A stretch of DNA of 64,000 bases, taken from Gnetum montanum (lineage: Eukaryota; Streptophyta; Gnetopsida; Gnetales; Gnetaceae). Positions within the stretch are counted from its first letter, which is position 1; each line of letters begins with the position of its first letter. Under the pieces are notes generated by a model that saw only the letters and a list, made by a program, of their open reading frames with translations, ran no database searches and was not told the origin of the DNA. Position numbers and translations under genes: made by a program. Of the stretch, positions 1-12,159 are shown piece by piece. The stretch lies in assembly GCA_015680685.1 (NCBI GenBank), contig MNCI01030629.1, positions 347,171 through 411,170 of the forward strand, given 5' to 3'.

Positions 1-1722
1 CATCTATCGTGAAATTAAGTTAACTCCGGAACCTAAGTCAAGAAGAGCCCTATGTGGTTTATTTCCAGTGATTTGTAAATTTTAGTTTCCTAGGAAGGTG
101 GCCTACCTTGATGCAGTTGGTTACAGTATGTGTTAACATAATCGTATGTGTTAGGCTCTGATGTTGAACTGAAGGGTGCTCCAAAGTGTTAGATGGTGGA
201 GGAGTGTACATGGGCCCAACTGCTTGTTGTTGCGAGAGTTTGTTTGGGATTTTGGTTCTGAAGAAGGGTCTTATCCTTTTATAGTTGTCAGAACCAGTAG
301 CAGGTTGAATATTTACAACTCTTACAATGTGATGTTGCTGCAGTTGAGGAGGAAGTTCCCCTTGCATTGTTGGAGCAAGAGGTGTTATGGGAACTACTTG
401 TGGAAGAGGTGCAGATGGATTTCAAGGATGGTGTGGTATGGAGTGTCTCCTGGAGGAGAAGGAGTCCTTCTGAAGTACTCCTGAACTTGGTAGTGATGGT
501 GGGGGTTTGTGTGACTCATAGAGTCACTTGGAAAAATCAGTTGTTGCACATAATATCCATAAGGGTTAGGCTACTGATAAGGGTATTGATGTTTCGGCGA
601 TGGCATCCCCCATGACTATGGGTATTTCCATTGCTGATGTTGTCCGATGGGTTGTGGGGGAGTTCCACTTGGATAATACATTAATGGTTGGTGGAACTAC
701 CTTGGGTTACCTTGGGGATAAGGTAACCTACGGGGTGTTTTCCATTGATTAAGTCTTGGATTAAGTGCATACACCCTAGACTCCTGTAGATGTGAGATGA
801 TGGGGCAACATCCCTTAGGATGGTCATAGTCACAGATCTCACATCCACCGTCATCATCTGTGTTTGACTCCACAACCACATCAGACTTAGTAATTTTCCC
901 CTTACCCTTGTTATGTGCAAGGCCTAAATCTCTCCACTTTGTCTTACCTTTGTCATGACTTTTTTCTACCTTAGACTCTTCTACAATTTTTAATATAGTT
1001 TCAATTGTAGAGTCTAAGGAACTCCATACGTCATCTACCTTGGTTGCTATTTCTATTGTGAGCTTTTGAAGCGGTAAGGTCTTTCTATTCACCAACTCTT
1101 CTATTGGTGACTCATCCTCTTCATTACATAATTTCACTCCATTCTTTTGAAGAAAGGGGTCACAGTTGTATTCTTCCGCACTTTCCCTTTTTCGTAGTTC
1201 ACCTTCTTCTTTTACTACTTGTTCCAACAAGCGATGTACTTCATGGGCTGTAAGTTGTGAGAGTCTCCCTTGGGCATAAGTCCCAAGGGTTCTTCTAGTT
1301 TCATGCCTTAGCCCATCCATGATGTGGCGAAGTTGATCCTGCTAAGCGTACCCATGGCCTGGGGAACGATGTAATAATGTGTAGTAGCAGGCCATGGTAG
1401 CATCCAAGGGTTCATGAGTACCTTGCTTCCAACCTTGGATCTACTTATGTAAATTGGACACTCTGGAGTACGTCTGATACTTATCGTTGAACAGTTCTAG
1501 CATCGTACTCCACCTCCTGATGGTTTCCGATTCTAAGGACCAGCACCAACTCTCTGCTTCCTTGGTGAGTATCCTTGGAAACAACTTAAGTTTTTGCCAC
1601 TCATTTTCTATATTCTGCAAGGCACAGGCATCGTGGAATTCCTGTAAATGATTTTTTGAATCTGCATTGTATCCCCCTTCAAATTGTGGGATATTGTTCA
1701 TGTCTAAACATTTGATCTGACT
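1..1722 (-). pseudogene. A1 element: gag C-terminal part and start of protease (minus strand, broken)
   Basis: Read on the minus strand, 1722 to about 1441 encodes a retrotransposon gag segment (motifs DMNNIPQFEGGY, FHDACALQNIENEW, EAESWCWSLESE) that is clearly homologous to the plus-strand copy at 36,260-36,540. About 1320 to 697 continues gag with charged linkers and a zinc-knuckle-like cluster (CEICDYDHPKGCC). About 367 to 59 is the gag-protease linker (GHLPRKL, matching SLPRKL in the other copy). The last bases of the window read ALLDLGSGVNLIS, the aspartic protease active site; the usual DSG is DLG here. Several in-frame stops separate these pieces, so this is a decayed copy. Gag packages element RNA and protease would cleave the polyprotein. 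The rest of the element lies left of position 1; the 5' part resumes at 20,615 because element B is inserted between. Confidence 0.85.
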
Positions 1723-1768
1723 NNNNNNNNNNNNNNNNNNNNNNNNNNNNNNNNNNNNNNNNNNNNNN
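1723..1768. other. Assembly gap (46 N) at the left border of element B
   Basis: The N run sits exactly between the A1 gag sequence and the first visible base of the B LTR. Aligning 1769 with 19,517 of the 3' LTR suggests that about 135 bp of LTR start and one target-site copy are missing, so 46 is probably a placeholder length. Confidence 0.8.
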
Positions 1769-2927
1769 AGATTACCCGAAATAGGCACTTCAGAGCAATA
1801 TTTTCATAAGACATCGACTCTCAGAGACAGGGCAACTATTAGGCATCATCATGGGCTCAAGAAAATTGAGTTCTGACCTTGAAATCATACACTTGGAAGT
1901 ACACACGCTAAGCATGTACCTGCTGCACACCCTGCGTATATGCCAAGCGTGTATGCCCAGCGTGCACCATCCAGTCTGCAACACAGTGTACATCAGTGAA
2001 AATCTTCCAGAACCATGTTAGATCAAGTCCAATTGAGCTAAACATCCACAGGTAGCATTCTCGTAACATCCAAGTTCAAATCCGAGGGCCGAATCGAATA
2101 CTTCCTACTATAACAGTAGTTTGTAAAAATGAATTATTTTGTTTTAGTCAAGTCTATACGCTGAGTTCACATGCCCAACGTGTACACGCTAGTGTGCAGC
2201 ACGTACACGCTGGCATGCAGCACGCTGTACAGTTGTAATATTCTTTTCACTTGGGAAACACAACCACATGTCATCCTACCCGAAATTTTCTCACCCACGG
2301 CCACTCATACCCTTCTAGATCTGAATCTAACACCAAAGATCTCATAAAAATCCCAATTTTTCACTAGATCAGGGGGTTGGAAATTTTTACAAATAGACAC
2401 AAAAAACTGGAACCTAGAGAACACTAAGAAAATTAGAGGAGGAACCCCAAAACGCTAGATTTTGACCCTGCATGCTGAACATACAGCCTTCACGCTGTGC
2501 TTGCAATTTAAACTAGCACACCATCATCTTCTAGCATCCACCGGGGCCCTTCATCCGCCTCGTGTCAAATCTACGACTACGTCTGGACCGGTGCACTGTA
2601 ATTCTCATCTGGCAATAAAACTACTTTGTTTCTGCTCAAAATTTATCATAGTTTTCATTTATTCTGGTTCATTCCTTTTGTTTAATTTAATGCAAATTTA
2701 TGCTTTAGGTTTATATTAATCACGTTGTTTACACATAACCCAGCATATTTCATATTGGCATACGTTGGGGAAATCCTTGTCTGATCCGCATGCGGACCAC
2801 CCAAGGTACTCTACCTTTGCTCGTTCTATCTCATCCCTCAAGCGAAGGTAGGGTCTTCTATGTCTGTGTGTAGATCTCTCGGTGTTCATTTCATTCCATC
2901 CTTGTAGCGATGATTTCGAATAGTACA
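1769..2927 (+). repeat. 5' LTR of element B (start truncated by gap)
   Basis: It aligns with 19,517-20,614 from the first base after the gap to the end at ...AGTACA (2927), where homology stops abruptly. It ends in CA as expected. It contains many copies of short CACGCTG or AGCGTG motifs. By eye, mismatches to the 3' LTR in the first 130 bp are of the order of 7-8 percent, which suggests an old insertion. Confidence 0.85.
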
Positions 2928-2932
2928 GAAAA

Positions 2933-2949
2933 TGGCGCTAGAAGGAGGG
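2933..2949 (+). other. Candidate primer-binding site of element B
   Basis: TGGCGCTAGAAGGAGGG lies 5 nt after the LTR end and starts with the TGG expected for pairing with a tRNA 3' CCA. The tRNA species was not determined. Confidence 0.6.
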
Positions 2950-3125
2950 CTTGAAACTATTTAAATCTACTCTGATCTCATATACACACCCCTTGTGCTT
3001 CTGATCTACTGCCTCATTTTCTCATATTTACATTGCGTCAACATTAGATTTTGCAACTCTCTGAATCTACGTCCTGTTCTGTAGCAATCTCAGCGTCTAC
3101 ACGCTGCCCAACTTACCTCCATGTT

Positions 3126-3325
3126 GTAGACCCTATCTACATGCTACCTAGTCAACCTGCACACTGTAGACCCTGTCTACATGCTACCTAGTCAACCCAC
3201 ACACTGTAGACCCTGTCTACACACTGCCTAGTCAACCAGCACGCTGTAGACCCTGTCTACACGCTGCCTAGTCAACCCGCATGCTGTAGACCTTGTCTAC
3301 ACGCTGCCACCACTCGCAACATGCT
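3126..3325 (+). repeat. Five 40-bp tandem repeats with a built-in hairpin in the leader of B
   Basis: Units begin at 3126, 3166, 3206, 3246 and 3286, an exact 40-bp period. Each carries GTAGAC-NNN-GTCTAC (or a one-base variant), a 6-bp inverted repeat with a 3-nt loop, followed by the CACGCTG-type motif. It lies between the primer-binding site and gag, where retroelement packaging and dimerisation signals are usually found. Confidence 0.85.
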
Positions 3326-3779
3326 GACCACTCTGGCTCTACCCTGACAGTTGCAGCCTACACACTGTGACCTCAGTTTACACGTTGTGAAGCCTGTACA
3401 CTAGGGCCCAGTCCATACGCTGCGTAAACAGGCTTCACGCTGCCAACTTAGGTGTACACTGATAAGCACGCCCATTTCATGCTTGGCCAAATCTTCACCT
3501 GTACTCCTTGACATTGTATCCCTTCTACCTTGTTACATTTACAACCTTTTCATCATGAATACCGCCAACACCAATGTTTCAACCAAGCCCATTCCAAATA
3601 TCATTGGCCCCACAATGATGTTGATACCCATTATGCAACCCATAGGGGCCCATGATGAGGTTAATCCCTAGGGAGGACCTCGTCGGTATCTCAGACTGCA
3701 AGGGAGAAATCCTTCATTTAGCGTAATCACATAGGAACAATATAATTTTATATGCGTAAAAATCCAAGCTGGCCTAGCA

Positions 3780-5760
3780 ATGGATCAAACTGAAATGAAG
3801 GCTAAGAGACAATATGAATTGTTTCATAGGGGAGGACATGAGTTCATCCCTTCCTCGTATGACATCATCCCTCTTCCAGAGCACTACTTTGAGCTCATCT
3901 CACAGCTCCTCCTAGCCAGGAATCAGTCTTTAGACCAGTCTATGGCAAATCCTCAATTAGAGGAGGACGATGACTTTGCGGCTCAGTCCGAACACAATGA
4001 TTCATATCATACTCTCAGTCCACACACTTACGCAAACCCGTTATTTCATCCCTTCACGGGGGATACTATGTCCCGCCATTCAATTAAAACCACTCAAGCA
4101 CATGTGCCTCAACAAGAAGCATCCACGCTCATTCCCACTCCCCCAGTGATCGATACCCAACTCAATATACCCCTTTCCACTATTCCTCCCATTACCACAT
4201 TATCCCATCTCTTGCAAATACAACCCCAAAAACAACCCCTGCAAACCAATGTAGGAGCAACAACCTTCCCACCCTGAGTAATCGGGATGCCATATGTGAT
4301 ACCTGCTTCTACATCCGCATACTATATACCACAGATCCAAACCCAAAGAACACCCTTCATCACTTCAACTCAACAAGTTCAGGGTGTTCCCTTACAAATC
4401 ATGACTGGACAGTGGGCTAGGACTGGTACACAAGCGCAACAACCCCCTAACTATAACGTACCACCTCCTACAATTCCTCCCATGAACATCCCTCAAGTAC
4501 AGCAACAACAACAACAACAACCCTTTCCTTATAGTATGCCACCCTTAGCAGCACCTACCATGAATATTCCACAAGTGCAACCTCCAACCACTCAACTTTC
4601 CTCTTTCCCATCCACCAAACAACAATCTAACTTGTATACTACACAACATAATCAATCTGCCATCTCACCTAGTGCCCAAGACTAGGCTGAAGTCAAAAAA
4701 CTAATGCAAGAGCTAACTAACGAGGTCAAGCACCTCAAAACATCTACCGACGAAGAGCTTAAGATAGTGGATTTCTATCAAGATGACCCCATCAGCTCTT
4801 TGATTCCACCTCTAACATTACCTAAAGGTGTTTCCCTCCCCACGTTAACCAAATACAATGGGGAAATAGACCCCAACACCCATCTTGTAACGTTTAGACT
4901 AGAGTGCGTGTTGCTTCAGGCATGGCCACATGCCATCTTGCGAGTGTTCCCCATGTCCCTCACAGGGAGAGAACTTGACTAGTATTGAGCATTGCCCCGA
5001 AACTCCATATCTTCTTTGGAAGATTTATGACACCAATTCGTTACTAGGTTCAAGTATAACTTAAAGCCTGAAGCAACACTTGATAGCCTCATATAGGTCA
5101 AGTAAGCACCGCTTGAACCTGTTCAAAAATTTATTCAATGGTGGAGTGCTGCCTTTAATGAGCTCCATGAGCCAATCCCGGAGACTTATCTCCTCACTAT
5201 TCTAAAGAGGGCTGTTAATGATTTTGTGAAGTCCAAATTATACTATCTTAACGCACGCACTCTTAGCCAAGCATTTTTACAAATAAAGAACATAGAAGAG
5301 GTAGCCCAAAATAGTCATGACCCCACCTATTCGGCCTTTAAAAATCAACATNCAACAAACTAGTATGGGATAATAAGGCAAACCGCCTACTGCCCCTACT
5401 AACTATGCTAGACCTGCCCTCTCTACTGCACCCGAACCGTCCACATCACAAAATATTACGCCAGGTCGTGCGAGAAACTTCGAGAGGAGAGACCCCTCTC
5501 AATACACACCATTTCCCATGAAACCCTTGCAATTATTTGACCAACTCTTGAAGGCTAGGCTAATGAAACATAAACAATTGTCCCCCGCAGCAATCCAAAG
5601 ACATGATCAATTCTATCAGTTGGTTGAAAACCCAAGCTTGGCAATGCCAGATGAGCCCCCAGTTCCAAGAGGCTTTAGAATAGACTGCTTTTGTGATTAT
5701 CATCAATGCAATGGGCATGGCNGACAACGAACAAGAAGCACATAGGATTAACACCATTTA
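3780..5760 (+). pseudogene. Element B gag
   Basis: The reading frame opens with the ATG at 3780 and stays in one frame to beyond 5,300 apart from stops at 4275, 4683, 4980 and others, most explicable as CAG, CGA or TGG turned into stops. The first 300 residues are polar and rich in Pro, Gln and Thr (a CAACAA-type run at about 4503-4520). From about 4780 it shows a retrotransposon gag domain (LTKYNGEIDPNTHLVTF; FPMSLTGREL; later AFNELHEPIP and FVKSKLYYLNARTLSQAF). Near 5690-5720 a CCHC zinc-knuckle start is visible (CFCDYHQCNGHG), cut by a single N at 5722 before its last cysteine. A single N at 5352 marks another possible join. Gag would form the particle and bind the element RNA; this copy cannot make a full protein. 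Confidence 0.8.
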
Positions 5761-5779
5761 CTCAGATAATGAATAGCAA

Positions 5780-6253
5780 ATACCCAAGAGACCATTTGTA
5801 GTTCGTATTCCTCCTACTACACAAGCACTCGCACCTCAATCATCATACTCTCCATGTAACTTGCCTACCCCACAAAGACCTTATGTCATCCGGATACCCC
5901 CCGTGGTGGTAGCCTCTACCATACCACCAAAACCATACGTGGTGCATGTACCTCCCACCACTACTACCGCAAACACACAACCTCCTACCCGGCCCGCTCC
6001 CTATGTAGTCCAGGTGCCACCTGCAGTCGCAACTACGGACGTACGACCCACAACTAGACCAACTCCATATGTTGTCAGGATACCCGAACATCCTGATAAC
6101 CACCAACCTTCCACCCTGCAAACACAAAATAAACCGACCCCATATGTTGTTAGGGTGCCTAGGCAGCCTGACACTCAACCACCTTCAACCGTCCAATCGC
6201 AACCCCGGCCTACTCCATACGTCATACAGATTCCAAAGCAACTAGATATTTAG
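5780..6253 (+). repeat. Protein-level repeat (PYVVRVP type) between gag zinc finger and protease of B
   Basis: An open frame through 6253 encodes seven variants of a roughly 25-residue unit built around PYVVRVP (PFVVRIP, PYVIRIP, PYVVHVP, PYVVQVP, PYVVRIP, PYVVRVP, PYVIQIP), separated by Pro-, Thr- and Gln-rich linkers. It looks like an extended, disordered linker in the gag-protease polyprotein. The frame is open despite decay elsewhere. A structural or RNA-binding role is only a guess. Confidence 0.8.
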
Positions 6254-6383
6254 AAACCAAATGTTCCCCCACGTCACACGTGGGAACGCCTAGCAAACAG
6301 GCTCACACAGGAACAATTGGAGAAAGAATGTCAACAGCTTGCCTTAGGACCCCCCCAAGCCTACTCCATTAAGTGTAGTACCC

Positions 6384-7598
6384 ATGGCATCACCTATTAA
6401 CAAACTAAACATGAGCTATAAGGGAGAATCATCTAGAATACATGATGCATCCAAATCGATAGTTACGGAAGAAAACGTCAAACCCGCAACACATGAGATA
6501 AAACTGTTGGGCCCGATGGACCAAGTAACCATTAACAAGCATGTGCCTAATAGTAAAGATCTAGCAATGGCCCTAACACAAGTTACGCAGGCACTTAAAC
6601 AGAAAAACACTTCACTAAGCCTATATGACCTGATATTAACTTAAACTCATCGCAAGGCCCTAGTACACATGTTAACATCAATCCCAGTAAGCGAAAACTT
6701 ACCTGCAGATGAGCCTTCCATACATGTGGTAATGTCTAAATGATAAGGATCCAAACCCAGATTGTTAGGCTTTTACCCTGAAAAAATTAAGATTGACAAG
6801 AAAACCGGAGACGTCACCCACGCACCTATGTTCATAATGATACAAGTAAATCAATTCAAAATACATCGGGTGCATGTAGATGACGGAGCCACCACAAACG
6901 TAGTACCCTACCCTGTCATCGAACAATTAGGGCTCACGAAACTAATTAGACCAACCTCCACCACATGTTTAAAATCGTTTAGTGGATCATGCGTAGTGGT
7001 AAAAGGCATCATAACTTTGGACGTTATAGCAAGGGATCGATTCCCCACATCTGCTAACTTTGTTGTCATTGATGAAATGCCAGGGTTCAATTTAATATTA
7101 GGAAAACCTTGGTTGGCCCAACTCAAAGCAGTCTCTTCCCCCATACACCAAGAGATTCACTTCCCTTATGAAGGTGGTGAAACCATTATACACGGGGAGA
7201 CTGCTACACCTACCATCTCGTCACATACAGATACAAACCAAGGTTCGGAAGTTAAGTTTGAAGAACCTAAACAGGATGAGACAAAGCAAAAAAAAAGTTG
7301 CATGCGACTAATAGACAATGATCCATTAAATGTAAATCAAACTTTACCTAACGTAGAAACACCTAGACTTGAAACTATACATACACTGCCTAACCTAGAA
7401 ACTAAACCAAACATCGAAACTACTATACATACGGAAACACTAGAAGATACCAACATAGAGCCTATTCCATCAGATGTCCCTTGGGCTGAATTATCGTTCA
7501 ACGTAATCAGCAAAGGGGATGCTGACTACAGAATCACACCTATCAGCATCACTCCTAACATTAAATTAAGAAAAATCAAAAAATTTCTAAGCTGCTAA
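6384..7598 (+). pseudogene. Element B aspartic protease region
   Basis: A short linker ORF at 6384-6644 is followed by an ORF at 6762-7598 with a retropepsin-like fold. The active site appears as VHVDDGATTNVV (D-D-G-A instead of the common D-S/T-G-A). The flap and second half read ITLDVIARDRFPTSANFVVID, then NLILGKPWL, matching the ILGRPWL motif usual in plant Ty3/Gypsy proteases. The C-terminal 130 residues are acidic, Thr-rich repeats without a recognised domain. The enzyme would cleave the Gag-Pol polyprotein. The frame is interrupted upstream, so this copy is probably inactive. After its stop there is no RT for 6.2 kb, unlike ordinary Gypsy elements. Confidence 0.8.
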
Positions 7599-7639
7599 AT
7601 TGCATTCCTCGTCTGAAATGACATTAAACTACCACATGT

Positions 7640-7870
7640 TTGCAACAACATAAAACTAGCCACGGCCAGAAATGGCCAGTTTACCAAGGAACCCACCAGT
7701 ATCACTTGAAACTTACCTTGTTTACATATGGCCCGAAATGGCCTTAAACTAGTACATGGGGCCCGGAATGGCTTTAAACTAGAACATCGTGACTACAGTC
7801 CGTCATGACTTTAAACTAACACACATGTGCCCATGGCCGGAAATGGCCTTAAACTAGAGCATTTTCTTAC
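7640..7870 (+). repeat. Irregular tandem block with AAATGGCCTTAAACTAG core
   Basis: At least five irregular units of the type CCCGGAATGGCTTTAAACTAG occur here, some with a small GGCC...GGCC inverted repeat. The TAAACT core is shared with the blocks at 13,450 and 17,810. Confidence 0.65.
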
Positions 7871-8397
7871 ATTTATTTTCTCTCAATTCAAGTTTACAGT
7901 TCGAATTTATGCTTACCCTATTGCGTTGTTGGGTTATCAGCCATAGTTTTCCTTCATATTCCCCTTTTTACATGATTATGCTCCTACTTCTGTTCCTACT
8001 TCGTGCATTACACTTAAACAGCAAAATGAACAAAAACATTTTACATTGCTACATTGTGTTTACATTCAAGCCCAAAAGATTTTTACTCTAAATTTACACT
8101 TATCAGTGTTCAAAAAAAATTAAAATTCAAACAAAAAAAATTGAATAACAGAAAACTCAATCGAAAAAAAAAATAGTATAAATGCATCAACATCAAATTA
8201 CAACTTAGTGCAATGTCCTCACACGATATATAGATCGCATACATAATCTTTTAACAACAAACAAAAAATATATATATTCATATACAAATAGACAATTACA
8301 ATAGTTAACCGATTCCATCCATCAGTTCATATACAATTCAAAGTGAAACATTTTGTTTGCGACTCATGTAAAAACATGAGCGATGATAATACCAAAT
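7871..8397. other. AT-rich stretch without a gene
   Basis: A/T-rich sequence with poly(A) tracts lies between the TAAACT block and the end of the antisense gene. It would serve as 3' untranslated sequence of the antisense transcript. No domain was seen. Confidence 0.5.
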
Positions 8398-11300
8398 TCA
8401 TTTATAAGCATCAGGGTCAGGAGGGGTGTCCCCCTCAGATTCCCCGGCACCATGGGTCCTCGCTCCGTTGGGGCCACCTTCTTGACCATCGTCATCGCCC
8501 TGACCCTATGAAAAGGTAAAAGAAAACAATTAACACTTTAACACAAAAGGAAAAGAGAAGAATTCCAAAAGTTATTTAATAAAAAAAATTCACAAGTTTA
8601 AATGACTTACTGAAGAAGATCCTCCTAGACTGAATTCCAACCGACGAAGGATTTCTTCTTTAGAGACACTTGCCCAGTTAGTCCCATCAAGGCCCAGATC
8701 AACGTTGGCCAAAGCCTTCCCTTTGTCCATTGCAGACCAAGTGGGACGTTTTAGAGGAAACTCACCCACAGAAACCTCCCTAAAAGCTATGGTGATTACC
8801 CTCTTGGGCGATTCCATATCCATCACAGTATGCTTAGCAAACGCATCAAATGAAGAGCACAAGCCTAAACCCTCAACAAACATCTCCAGCTGATGCTTCT
8901 CTATAGATACCTCCTTTAACAATTTTTTATAATGATACTTATGGGTCTTTTCATCTTGACCCCATTTTCGCACCTTAGAAGCGAAAGCCTTCTAATCCTG
9001 ACATTTGAGGTTCAGTAAATCTATTTGTGCCTTACGCTCTACTAGCTCCCGAGTCATTGATACTTGGCGATTCAATAAATTCCAATATCTGTCATAAGTA
9101 ATCTTAGAAGTTCACCAAGAACGATCACCTGTTAACCTTGCCAAGGAAAACTCATAACATGATTTGAGATCATCCCGTTCTACTGATAGCTTGGAAATAT
9201 CTTTTTCTCCCACCTGAATCTACAACCATAGCCTTTCAATGGAGCACCTACAGGTCTAAAGAGACTTGGCATTTTGCACAACGCATTCTGCCACTTCATC
9301 ATAAATCTATCAGGGTTCTTGCTCAATCTCTAGAGGTAGTGTAGGCAAACTATCAATACCAGTGACCTCAGATGAATCCCATTTTAGTTTAGCCCCTTCT
9401 CATATGAGGAGAACATACATTAGACATTGGACAATAGCAACAGATGAGAAAAACCGAAGGATACGAAACACTTAAGATATATGTACCTATTTCAGGATGA
9501 GCTTGCTCGATGCGATCAACCACCGCATCAATGATACCAATTATAAAATCCATTTTACTTGGTATTTCGATCCAAGTAAATGGTTCATGCGTAGGAGACG
9601 GGTTAACTTTGGTGGTCATTTCTGTGGGAGCCTTCATCATAGGGACTTCTAAACGAATGTCAAGAACTGTCCTTGTCTCAACATTTTCACGTAGTAGCAG
9701 CAAAAAACATAAAATTAAAACTTCGAACAATGAGAAGCACAATTCAAAAGGCAAGTAAACATAATATGGTAAATATACTAGAATCTCTGTCTTCCTCCCG
9801 ATTCAGAGGATCACCAAGGTCTAGCCTCCCTCTAAGAAAATCATCAAACATCTCATCGACTCCACTCTGATCATCGATCTTACCCTCATCTGTTGTATCT
9901 CCCTTTCGATCTTTTATTCCTCCCATCTCGTCTCTGCCCGTTTCATCCTCCTCATTTAAGTTCATTGAGACCTCTTCCTCCTCGATGATCGGTGCTAACC
10001 TCTCTCTTCTTACTTTAGAAGTCAACTCTAATGACATTCATAAGTTCAACATCAATTTTGTATAAACGGTCGAAAAATAAAGTAAAAATAACGATGATGA
10101 CAAGGACAAATCAGTGAATCAAGCTTACCCCGTACAGGCATCTTAAACCGTATACGTTTCACCCTTGGTTCATCTACAGTTAGAGCAACCTCTCTAGGGT
10201 GTTCATGCTTCTGAACTTTCGATTTTACTTCCCTGATCGTTTTCTTGATCACCCGATCGGCTCTCCTAGCTGTATAGGGCACACTATCTGGTTCCAACCC
10301 TACACTGTCATGCGTATGAATTGAATGATCAGATGACCCCTCCATTGTGACAGAAACCGATTCGTCAATCCCCTTGGGAGCATCTTGCTATTTGGCCACC
10401 TCAAATAAGTGACAAATCCACGGGCGAGATAGTTGGTCGTGATCCCTTAACACGTACTTGTTATCCGCGCGAACAACTAAAAATTCAGCCAACCGACGCA
10501 AGTAGCCGGCAAAGAATGCAAAGCTGAAATGGGATTGCGCCTCAATGTTTGAACGTAACCTCACTATCTCCCCGTGGAAACCTGCAAGTAAAAACTTGGT
10601 CCAATTATAACGTACCCCAGTCTCCAGAATCGTGCGCATGATATGCACATGCTCCACTCCAAAAGTCTTTACTTGAGACAGGGATTTGGGAAACGCCCGC
10701 GCTCTAAATAAGGGATACAACTCATTAACTTCAGCTACTTTTGATTTTCCCTGCATGGGGAATACCTTAGCACCTTTAAGAATGCCCAGCTAGTCCTCCA
10801 ACTCATGCACAACATGGAGCTCTTTTTGTACCCTATCCAAAACCACTTTAACACCATCTGCCAGTATGCCGAAGAGGTCTGAGAAGAACTCCGCCGATAG
10901 ATGGAAAACCACTTTGACATCCTTGATGCGAGTGCTATAGTAGGTGACAGATTCGTTGAAAGAATCAACAATTCCAATCATCTCTGTCACAGAAACATCA
11001 GGGCTTAGGGCAGTAAACAAATCCATGAGGCCCGCATCACTTAAACAACTGATGATATGTGGCGGTACCTTAGTACGTAACTATCGTTGTGCACCACCAA
11101 CCTCCCCGAATTTCATAGCCAAGGTGCTCTCAATCGGCTCGATTGTGATGGTGGCTTCATCAGGGGAAACATCCACTGTATGCATAGGATAACACCATGG
11201 GGTCAATATAGCCAATGATGTAGCAGAACGAAAAAATTGAGGTGTCAAAAATACCATTACTTACTGTCAATTGATAGATTCAGATCACTAGAAGCCAAAT

Positions 11301-12091
11301 CGGCACCGTGTGGAAAAATTGGCCTATTATGAGACTAGTCCCCATGCAGCCACCCCCTAGCCTCACATTGTGCAAGTGCCCTCGAGTACTGTTTATGAAA
11401 ATGAACAATATCATCCTTAGTTGGGCCAACACGGTACCATAGAGAGTGGGGCCCACCATGAAAGCCTCTAAGGTAGTATGAGCTAAAGCGAGTCCATCAT
11501 CGCCTACGCACACCCCTTCTTTATCGAATTGAGGCCTGCAAAGAGACAGCAATCAAAATATAAACCACTACTAAGAAGCAAGGTAAAAATGGTAAATTGA
11601 ATAACCTTACCTTCCTACTCGGTACACTGTTCCAGGAGGATTCTGGAACAAAGTATGTGCACGAGCAGCTAGGAATAGGGTGTTATTGATGTGGTGAGGG
11701 CCATCTCACAATAAGTCCCATACACGCAATAGTGGATGGGTAGATCTAAGTCCTCCAGAAGGACTGTCCTCAATCGTGAGCGGTCCCTCATCAATGTCCT
11801 CCATAAAAGCTACTACCCCATTCAAAGATCCTGGTAACATGGTCTCAAGCATGCTCCGTGCTAACTGATCACCTAAGTGGGACCATATTACCATGCTGAA
11901 TCTCTCTAGCATGAAGGGAAGAAACTTGCTAACACCCATTCTGAACCATACCCCATTTTGACCAACGATCATATCAGAAGCGGGTTTGTCAAAATCAAAG
12001 GGCCCAAACCACGCCAAAACCCCGACAAGCTCCACCACTAGGAGGAAAGGCTTGGAATTCCTACAAGTGTTCAGAAACCATGGCAAATCAA
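8398..12091 (-). pseudogene. Antisense intron-containing gene inside element B (unknown function, decayed)
   Basis: Minus-strand coding pieces can be chained through six GT-AG introns of 75-112 bp: 11,536-11,610; 11,176-11,264; 10,028-10,128; 9,667-9,778; 9,399-9,486; 8,506-8,610. Codon phase agrees at each junction; for the second this requires a one-base shift inside the preceding exon. Exons run from 12,091 (after a TTGTATAG acceptor) to a TGA at 8398-8400. Donors such as CA|GTAAGT and CAG-like acceptors are textbook plant sites. About eight in-frame stops, mostly TAG or TGA explicable as decayed CAG or TGG/CGA codons, show it is now a pseudogene. The protein would have a hydrophobic/mixed N-terminal half (WFGPFDFDKP, HINNTLFLAARAHTLF, PTLYGTVLAQLRM), an acidic middle (IIEEEEVSMN), a coiled-coil-like stretch (ELVERKAQIDLLNL) and a Gly/Asp-rich tail (GQGDDDGQEGG). 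I do not recognise the family. Tat-lineage elements are known to carry antisense ORFs, usually downstream of integrase; this one lies between protease and RT. Confidence 0.75.
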
Positions 12092-12159
12092 CTATACAAG
12101 AAAACAAAATAATAAAATAAAGTTTCACCCTAGCAGCCAACACTTGGAAAGAAACTGTT

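Noticed and set aside
1441-1788. A gag ORF starting at MPISGN
   Set aside because: The start belongs to the B LTR on the far side of the gap; only the part below 1723 is gag.
3126-3325. CRISPR-like array
   Set aside because: Period and unit are fully repetitive with no unique spacers, and the region is a retroelement leader in a eukaryote.
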